This document shows, piece after piece, positions 56,952-64,000 of a stretch of DNA of 64,000 nt. Every line of letters starts with the position of its first letter. Within the stretch, counting starts at the first letter, position 1. The stretch is from Neckera pumila (Eukaryota; Streptophyta; Bryopsida; Hypnales; Neckeraceae): assembly GCA_963969595.1 (NCBI GenBank), contig OZ018417.1:4156501-4220500 (forward strand), written 5' to 3'. The notes beneath the pieces were generated by a model. That model worked only from the letters and a program-made list of their open reading frames with translations. It ran no database searches and was not told the DNA's origin. The position numbers were made by a program, and so were the translations under genes.

Positions 56952-58829
56952 GGGCCGGTTTATACTTGGCTCGGGGTCGGATGGAAGGCCGGCCAGATTT
57001 GCCTTCAATCCGGCCCACAATCCAACCTCAATTCTTCCATCCGGCCCTAACTAATGTAAAGTCCTTGGGCCAGAATTTAGGGCTGGATTTCCAATTTTTC
57101 CATCTGGCCCCAAGTAATGTGAAGCCCTTGGGCTGGATTCTAGGGCCAAAGTTCCAATTCATATGCTCTTGGATTTTCTCAATGCTCAATTACAAAAATA
57201 TAAAAACGTACATATTTACCTTAAATCTTTTCTTTTCTTTTCTAGTTTTTAAAAAAGTTTTTTTCTTTTTTTTTCTTTTTTCTCCCTTGTTTATTCTATT
57301 TCCAAAATATAAGAGTTTTCTTTGTTTGTTTATAAACCTTTCCCTTTCTCTTCTTAATTTTCTGTTTGAAAAAGAAGAGGGAATTCTTTGACTTCTTTTT
57401 AACCTTTACTTTTGCTTGACGTTGAAATTAGATTTGACAGAAGCCTTTGAATAGATGTCATTTATTTTCATAAGGATTTCAAAATTTCAAAATATAAATG
57501 ATTTGTTGTCAAAACTAAATAAATAAATAAACAAATAATTTTAGTCTTGTCACTATAGGGGTTTAACAATAACCACACAACTAAACACACAATTTGAGAA
57601 AGCCTCTCTTTTTTGTTTATCTCTTTTTAAATCTATATTTTCAATTTTATTTATTTATTTGAATACGGAAATTTTTATTATGAAAACTTGAATGAACTTA
57701 ATGGTAAATTTAAATCAAGTTTTACCATACATGTTGTTTCCCGTACCGTAATCTTTCTTTTATTATATTCTTTATTATATCTATCATCAAAACTGGTTAT
57801 TTACACATCATTTCACATGTAAAAGTCTGTGGCATAACTTCAAGAATGACTTCTATTTACAGATTTGTGTCTCACGAGGAATGTATCAAATAATTGTACC
57901 ACAAAAACATTGTTTTTAACTCAATAAACATCTCATGTAAATGGAACAATTCAGTAAATGGAACCAAAATTAATATCTCATGTTCAAACAAACAGAACAA
58001 GAAATGTATAAAAAAATTTATTATTAAGCATGTACCAAATAAACATTCCATTTTACTGTAAGAACAATTATATAGAACAATAGTTTGTGATATAATTTTT
58101 TATTCAAATATTACACTATTATAACTATTTATTATAATAAAAAATTGAAAGATATCCTAATATGGAGAAATTATTATTTTAACTTCACCATACTAAATAG
58201 TGGCAATGCTTATTGTCATTTTTATTTAATGTATTTTTAATATTTAATTAAAAAAATAAGTTAATGGTTAGAATCACATTCAACTGTTCAAAAAAAAAAA
58301 GAATCACATTCAACACATTCAAGTTCATGGTTACAGGCAATTTTGAAGCTGTAAAGTGATTTTTACAGTTACAAAAGCCTCCGAGGTTATTATTAAACAA
58401 AAAAAGTTAATGTAAATTAATAAAGTCATTTTCTACAGAGCATTCAAGAAATAAACATGGTGTTCTTTGACTCAGCTTAGTGCAGCACAGATGCAAGGAA
58501 GTTTCTTGAGCTCACAATTGATATATAGACCTAAAAAAAACATTGCATTTGTAGACGGTGGAGATTTATACAATCCAACGGAGGAGTCCAATCCGGCCCA
58601 AGATGGGAGTTTGGGCCACCCAAAACCTTGTCCCGATTGTCCCCTTGGGGCCGGATGGTTTGGCGCCAAAACCATGCCACCTAAGACGACACATAGGATG
58701 AGTTGTAGTTCAATCCAGCTCCAAGTATAAAGCCCTTGGACATAATTTGGAAAAATTGAGTGATTCTATTGGTTCAAACTTGGAGAGTTCCGGACGGACT
58801 TCAATCCGGCCCCAAGTATAAACCGGCCC
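56952..58829. mobile_element. PIF/Harbinger-type non-autonomous element
   Basis: GGGCCGGTTTATACTTGG at the left and its inverse CCAAGTATAAACCGGCCC at the right form an 18-bp perfect terminal inverted repeat. It is flanked by TTA (56949-56951 and 58830-58832), the 3-bp target duplication of PIF/Harbinger. Subterminal regions are rich in CCGGCCC/GGGCCGGAT motifs in both orientations, while the interior is very AT-rich. 1878 bp, no transposase ORF. Confidence 0.9.
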
Positions 58830-58832
58830 TTA

Positions 58833-59620
58833 TCTCTTCATTTGCCAGCCTTGACTTGGATGTTGTTCTCTAGTTTCTTCTTAATGCTATGGTATATTCC
58901 ATTTGTTCAAAAATAAAGAAAAAGAAAAAAGATCTTGCAGTTACGGCAGTATCAATTTGCTGAAAGATACGACTATAATGATAAAGAGAGAGAGATAGTA
59001 CTCAATATGTATTTATTTGTTTTTTTAACCAAATGGACAATTCCCATTGACAGAAGAAACGGTAAGCTACATTGAGCCCAAGAAAACAAAAAATATTTAA
59101 GTTTTGACATTTTCTTAAGAACTAAGCAAGCAAAACCGAAAGCAACAAAAACAAGACCAACAAGAGAGCAGTGCTACATCAACATAGGGAGTAACCCGGA
59201 GCAGATCATGTATATATTTTTATTTTATTTCATTTTATTTTTTTACTATCTTTTGAAACATGGACAATTTCCATTGATAATAGCTAGTGTATATCAATAT
59301 AGTATTTTATAAACCTTAGAAGTCTAACAAGGAAAATATTTGGTGCCTTCAGTTGCCTTCAAGAGAGCACTGCTACAATAATATAGGGAGTAACTCGGAG
59401 CAGATTACATATACTGTATATAATATTTTTTTCATTTATTTTTGGAAATATAGACAATTTTTTTATTGATAATAGCTATCTATAATACATCATAAACTAA
59501 TAAGGAAAACAATTTTCAGTTGTCTTCAAGTCCAACACGTTTTACATGCCACATAGTTTTTGAAGTTGCCGCTCATGACAGATGATGCATAATTTAAATA
59601 CACTTCAGTTGTTGATATGA
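58833..59620 (+). repeat. ~200-bp tandem duplication
   Basis: AAGAGAGCAGTGCTACATCA at 59162 recurs as AAGAGAGCACTGCTACAATA at 59361. Each is followed by TAGGGAGTAAC.CGGAGCAGAT and then by GGACAATTTCCATTGATAAT-type sequence. A partial third unit (AATGGACAATTCCCATTGAC, 59031) precedes them. No coding sequence. Confidence 0.7.
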
Positions 59621-60380
59621 ATTTTTGGAAATGATAAAGTTTATAAGTGGAGGTTTGTATCTCAAGACACCAAAGTCCCAATGAATTTTGTATTCAACAC
59701 TATCAATGAAGTGAAGTCATGCATTTTTATACAGTCAATTTGTAAGTTCTTGAAAAATCTTCATGTTGATTGAGTCTTCCGGTCCTCCGTTGACGTTTGT
59801 TGATGGAAGCAAAAGAATTGCAAGTTCTTTTTCTTCCAGTTTTATCCTTAACCCATTGGCCTCTTGGAGCTTCTTTGGACTCCTTTGGTTTGTCAATCTT
59901 TTGCCATTTGTGAGTGTCCAAGGTACAACCACCATTGCAAGGATAAGAAATGACATTTGCCTCCTCCAAATCTTCAATGTTTGCAATAAAAGAATTCCTT
60001 GCCTCCGCCTCATGGAGCTTTGTATAATCTACTAAGTCTACAAAAGAAGCCATGAGGGCATTAAGAGAAACAAATGCATTAGTAGCCATGGCTAATGAAT
60101 GGACAACTTTTAATCTCTATTTCAAAATTTCTAGCGTGGATGCCTTTGGATCTTTTACAAGAGACAACAACTTTAGTAAAGATGGAAATTAGGCAATAAT
60201 GCAATCTATATGATTTTTTTGCTAGGTTACCAAAAGATGTATAAGCCATTCAAATGTTGAAAGCACTTTGAGTTTTGGATTTGTGAAGGTATTTCTTATT
60301 TATAGGTAATGGCTTAAGCATGCCTTTTACATTTTACTTTTACTTTTATTTTCACTTGAACATCCATTTTTACTTCCATT
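59620..60380 (-). repeat. Repeat G copy 2
   Basis: Minus-strand counterpart of 1850-2650: CTATAAATAAG (TATA, about 60305-60295), leader with TCAAAGTGC, TTTGAATGGCTTATACATCT and GGTAACCTAGCAAA, then an open ORF (59727-60089). The homology also covers about 130 bp after the ORF (GTCTTGAGATACAAACCTCC). Confidence 0.75.
59727..60089 (-). CDS. Repeat G ORF, unknown protein (120 aa)
   Basis: Starts MATNAFVSLNALMASFVDLV and ends RTYKLTV. The N-terminal 40 residues are helical-looking (VDYTKLHEAEARNSFIANIE). The C-terminal part is basic (KDKTGRKRTCNSFASINKRQ). ATG 60089 lies about 210 bp after the TATA-like box. Copy 1 at 2180 shares both ends of the protein but is frameshifted. I cannot name a family. 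The charged N-terminus and its association with a promoter-like leader would fit a retroelement gag start or a short multigene family. Confidence 0.4.
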   Translation of the reverse strand: MATNAFVSLNALMASFVDLVDYTKLHEAEARNSFIANIEDLEEANVISYPCNGGCTLDTHKWQKIDKPKESKEAPRGQWVKDKTGRKRTCNSFASINKRQRRTGRLNQHEDFSRTYKLTV

Positions 60381-60570
60381 GGACATTCATCTTTTACATT
60401 AGTATTTTATATTTCATTTTACATTGGTCTTTTACTTTTCATATTACATCCATTGACTACATTTCATTACAATCCATCTTCTAAATTTTGATACATCCAT
60501 GTTCTACATTTCATTAAACATTTGTATTCTATTTTTCAATTGACATCCTATTTTACATTTCATAAGGTAT
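60340..60570 (-). repeat. Degenerate TTTTACATTTCATT array
   Basis: About fifteen variants of TTTTACATTTCATT/ACATCCAT upstream of the repeat G TATA box. A shorter version (GTAAAAGTAAAATGTAAAAG) precedes the TATA box of copy 1 at about 1898-1930. The array is therefore part of the G unit. Confidence 0.65.
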
Positions 60571-60610
60571 GCTACAAATTGATTATGGTTATATACGTTA
60601 CATCTTTTAA

Positions 60611-61806
60611 CCCCTAAAAGTCTCTACATCCATCAAGTATTTGTGGCTTGGTCAACCTTTATTGTAACTTTTAAAATAACCATTTTGTGTATTTGATTTA
60701 AACTAAGAAAATGAATCTCAACAAGTTATGTATCAACTCCATATTAAAATTTTGAAAAAAATTCAAAAATTGAAAGCATTGATTCAATTGCAAACTCTTT
60801 ATGTTAAAATCCAAATTTCACAATCTTTTTTGCTTTTCATTTGTACTTTTAAATTATAAAATAACATTTTTCATTCTAACCTTTGTTTATTATGATAAGT
60901 CTAAATGATTTTAATACATATTATATTTGAAATTAATATTTCCACCTTCTACTTTAAAAATTGTGAAAAAAATCAACATCAATAGAAATTTTTTTTTTCA
61001 CAAGCAAAAGCTATCAAAATTTGATACATCAATTGTATAAAAAGATAGTTTAGCTTGATAGTCAAACTTGACTTGAAGGTCATTGGCAAAGGGCTTTTTG
61101 GGTGTAAAAAATAAAATATTTAATTGGAAAACCTTCTCATCAATATTGGCAAATTTTACCTAATAATTTTAATTTAGGTGGAAACTCTAACTTAGATACA
61201 ATATTATTTTGTATAAGTTAGGCAAATGAAGGTTTACTTCATTAATTAATAATTAATTATTTAATTTAGGCTCATGTATTTGCCCTCTAGGTATATCTAC
61301 CTTGTATTTGAAGCCCCAGTTGAAGTAATTGCTCCATCATGTCCTTCATTGTCTTTCTCAAGTGCCTTTAGAAGAATTGGAGTTTGGAGTATCTAACTGG
61401 GGTTTCATATGATAGTGCAAACTGAATTGCAATTGCAATTTAGGCTAGCAAGTCTATTCTACCAAGAACAAATTCTTTGCTCATGATGGTCTTAGAACCA
61501 ATGTTATCTTTCATCTTCTATTGTATGGTTTAATTGATGACATATTAAATTCTTTAACAAGAATTCACTTACCTTTAATTTCTTTGAAATGATGATTATT
61601 TCAAGAATTAGATATTTTGGGAGAGACATTTCTACATTTTAAGCACTTTTATAATTTGCCTAATATAATTACTAGGAAACCTCAAAAAAATTAATTCTGG
61701 CCTTTAGAAGCAATAAAAAGGTAGACTAATAGGGATACTTACCTACCAATGTTATTTTGTGTTTAGTGTTGTATTTTTAGGATGTGATTCTCTTACCAAT
61801 CTTTCC
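60611..61806. other. No gene seen; solo TTAACCCCTAAAAG at 60607
   Basis: Begins at a TTAACCCCTAAAAG end that has no partner or internal family sequence, followed by AT-rich DNA without coding signal. Confidence 0.4.
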
Positions 61807-62701
61807 TTAATCCCTAAAGGACTGTTGTCCATTTAGAGGACAAATGCATTTTTGGACAGGTACCTACTACTGAAATTTTGTTGTGATTTTTGGAAACTTT
61901 TTTAAAGATAGAAAAATTGATAAGCTTTGTGGCAATATAATTTTTTTTCAAAATCGGTGTCCGGGAAAAAAAGTTATGACCAAATAAGCTCAAAACAAGG
62001 GACGGCGAGCAGCCCAAGTAGCAAAAAAAATAGACAAAAATCTGAATTTTTTTTTAATATTTTTTTTTTTATACTTTATATTTTTTTCTATTTGGAAAGT
62101 TTTTATTCATTTCATTTGGGTAAATTATGAGAAAGTTATAGACATTCTTGTTTTTTGGGCAAGTTGAGCAGCTTTTTGAAAAAAATGACTTCTAGGATGC
62201 ATTCCTGAATGCAATTTTTCTTTTCTGCATAATTTATATTACTTGCTAGAACAATTTCACCACCAAGATTAGTGCATTTTAAATATATGAATCTTTTAGA
62301 TTTTCCTTCTATCTTGTATCTACTTCTACTTAACAATTTTTAAAAAGACTAAATGAAGGTTTTTTTCCTAGACTCTCAACTCTATTCATCACTACAAAGA
62401 TTTAAAGCTCAAAAGTCTATAGTGCAAAAATTTTAAGCTAAAAATGTTCAAAGTCAGAAAATCTAGTCCCGCAATGTGCTAAAAAATTTGTTTCTTTTCA
62501 CTTTAAACGCAGATATCTTGCAATCTGTGTGGTCAAAAATTTTAAATTTTTTTTCACACACTCTCATACTAGTTAGGTGTAAGATTTTAAGGTTAGATGT
62601 GGAAAAAAAAACATTTTTCAATTTTTTGTACTTTTCGCTGTAGAAATGTCAATTTTGAGTGTTTTTTGGCAAAAAAAGGGTCTTGGTCCTTTAAGGGTTG
62701 A
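61807..62701. mobile_element. TTAA element T11 (complete)
   Basis: Left TTAA-TCCCTAAAGGACTGTTGTCC, right GGTCCTTTAAGGG-TTGA (62698-62701, TTAA decayed). Body 887 bp, same orientation and organisation as T4 (AAATTGATAAGCTTTGTGG, CTAGACTCTCAACTC, AAACGCAGATATCTTGCAAT, CACACACTCTCATACTAGTT). No coding capacity. Confidence 0.88.
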
Positions 62702-63480
62702 GACTCCTTGTTGGTTTTCACCAACTTCTCAATCAAATATACATTAATATATATTTTTTTAAAGCCATTGTATAGAATATTGAAAAGAAGAAATACTAAA
62801 GTTCAATCTCAGTCCCACAATTAAAGATTGACTTAGCAATCAGTAAGTTAACTCAAGGAGGAGAGATTTCATCTAGTGGATAATTGTCATAGTACTAAAT
62901 TATATGGCTAAATTCATTATCACTTTTGGTTCTAAACTCAACATTGCTTAATGTAATATACTAAATAATGCATTTAAATTGACTTGTTGCAAAACCAAAA
63001 CCTGCAATTTTTTAGGTAAAATGTAATCTTTATGAATAAAAAAAGCCTAAGATAGATTTTGGATGCACCTATTTTGAACAATTTGAACAAGATTGTACTA
63101 AAACTAAAGTATTTCAATAACATAAATCATGCTCAAATGTTTGTTTAGTTGATTTTCAATGTAGACAACTTATAACAATCCAATTCTATTAGCTATAAAT
63201 ATTTTTCAATTTTTTAACCTACAATCATCTCAAATTTTGTCTTGTTATATATAATAAACCACCAATTAAGAATGAAAATGCGCTAGTAATATGGAAACAT
63301 GGTTTGCAAAAATTAAAAAATTGTCAGTGAGAAAATCTAGATGAGCAATTAGAATAGTTATGGATCTTCTTGGGGCCATTTCTTTGGTCTAGCTACGCAC
63401 ACCTTAATTTCACTAAAGTAGTGAAGACTAGTGGTAATGAAGTGGTACAAATTGAAATATGGCAAAGTACATTTAGATCT
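62702..63480. other. No gene seen
   Basis: AT-rich spacer between T11 and repeat R copy 2 without supported features. Confidence 0.45.
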
Positions 63481-63653
63481 CCTATGCAAAGGTAATAAGA
63501 GGGCTTGAGGTTGACATTAATCCTTAAACATTAATTGTATGCTTCTTAGGCAACCCATTAAGAATCTAAAAACTCCTCAATACATTGGTTGTAAATATGG
63601 TAGGACAAATGTATGGTAGGAGGTGTTTGCCTTTTGAACAAATATTCCACAAA
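63481..63653 (+). repeat. Dispersed repeat R, copy 2
   Basis: Same orientation as copy 1 at 55829-56001, with about five differences. Confidence 0.85.
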
Positions 63654-63702
63654 TTGTGGATTTAAGGTGCACGCCTAAATAGTGGATTTAGGGTGCACGC
63701 CT
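63654..63702 (+). repeat. 22-bp tandem repeat (GTGGATTTA.GGTGCACGCC)
   Basis: GTGGATTTAAGGTGCACGCC (63657) is followed by GTGGATTTAGGGTGCACGCC (63679). After it, 63703-64000 shows no gene. Confidence 0.8.
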
Positions 63703-64000
63703 CATTTTTTCTATTTTAAAAATGGTCAGCCCTAAATGTTGTTTTAATACCAAGATACCAAGACATTCAAGATTCAGGCTATGGGCTTTTTCATAGCAGT
63801 TCTACAAAAATGCATTTCAATATCATCCAAGGTTTAGGGTGTAAGGTACATTGATGCTTGCAAATGGAGCTTTTGTTGTACTCCATCGATATGCACATTG
63901 CTTGAAGAAAAAAAACTATCTTTGAATTTGGTTATACATGTATCAATTAAGAAAAGTACAAATTTTCTTGAGAGGCTCCTACATAAGCCATATTTGTTGT

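Noticed and set aside
60607..60620. TTAACCCCTAAAAG as the left end of another TTAA element
   Set aside because: No family sequence follows it and no right end was found; it may be a remnant or coincidence.
55829..63653. Repeat R pair as LTRs of one 7.8-kb retrotransposon
   Set aside because: The flanks outside the pair do not form a target duplication, and no gag or pol lies between; the interval holds a Harbinger element and other repeats.

Overview
The window is AT-rich nuclear DNA from a land plant with a repeat-heavy genome. The evidence is a plant-type Ty1/Copia retrotransposon, a Stowaway-type MITE, a PIF/Harbinger-type element, GT-AG introns in the gene remnants, and an ARF-like small-GTPase fragment. 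I cannot place it more precisely. No intact gene is certain. The best gene models are an interrupted coiled-coil gene (44870-46773, minus), an unknown three-exon gene with two adjacent stops (49344-50646, minus), an ARF fragment (41851-41963, minus) and a tandemly duplicated signal-peptide exon (17205-17604, minus).

Layout. 1-4650: two arms of about 1 kb in opposite orientation around a spacer that holds a 0.2-kb direct repeat and one copy of a TATA-plus-ORF repeat; its second copy lies at 59620-60380. 4650-12600: two diverged copies of one large repeat family, each with a tandem array built on AAAGCTTTGCCGTA and each with a small exon-like ORF ending at a GT donor. 13.5-19 kb: a pair of related MITEs, a microsatellite, and the duplicated signal-peptide exon. 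19-24.5 kb: tandem repeats, a (CA) tract of about 340 bp, a decayed repeat of about 180 bp period, hAT-like termini and a 126-bp hairpin. 25-44 kb: nested TTAA-flanked elements, one of them split by a 6.57-kb Copia element and again by a segment of about 3.6 kb that carries the ARF fragment. 44-51 kb: the two interrupted genes. 51-64 kb: more TTAA elements, a Stowaway MITE, a PIF/Harbinger-type element of 1.88 kb and further dispersed repeats.

The most notable observation is one family of non-autonomous elements, here called T1-T11, about 0.9 kb when uninterrupted. Their ends read TTAA-CCCCTAAAGG...CCTTTAGGGG-TTAA. Eleven copies are recognisable. The conserved TTAA flank, the CCC start of the terminal repeat and an unoccupied paralogous TTAA site resemble the piggyBac superfamily, which to my knowledge is rarely described in plants. 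No transposase for it is present. Nesting gives a relative order: T8, then the Copia and ARF-bearing insertions into it; T5, then T6 inside it.
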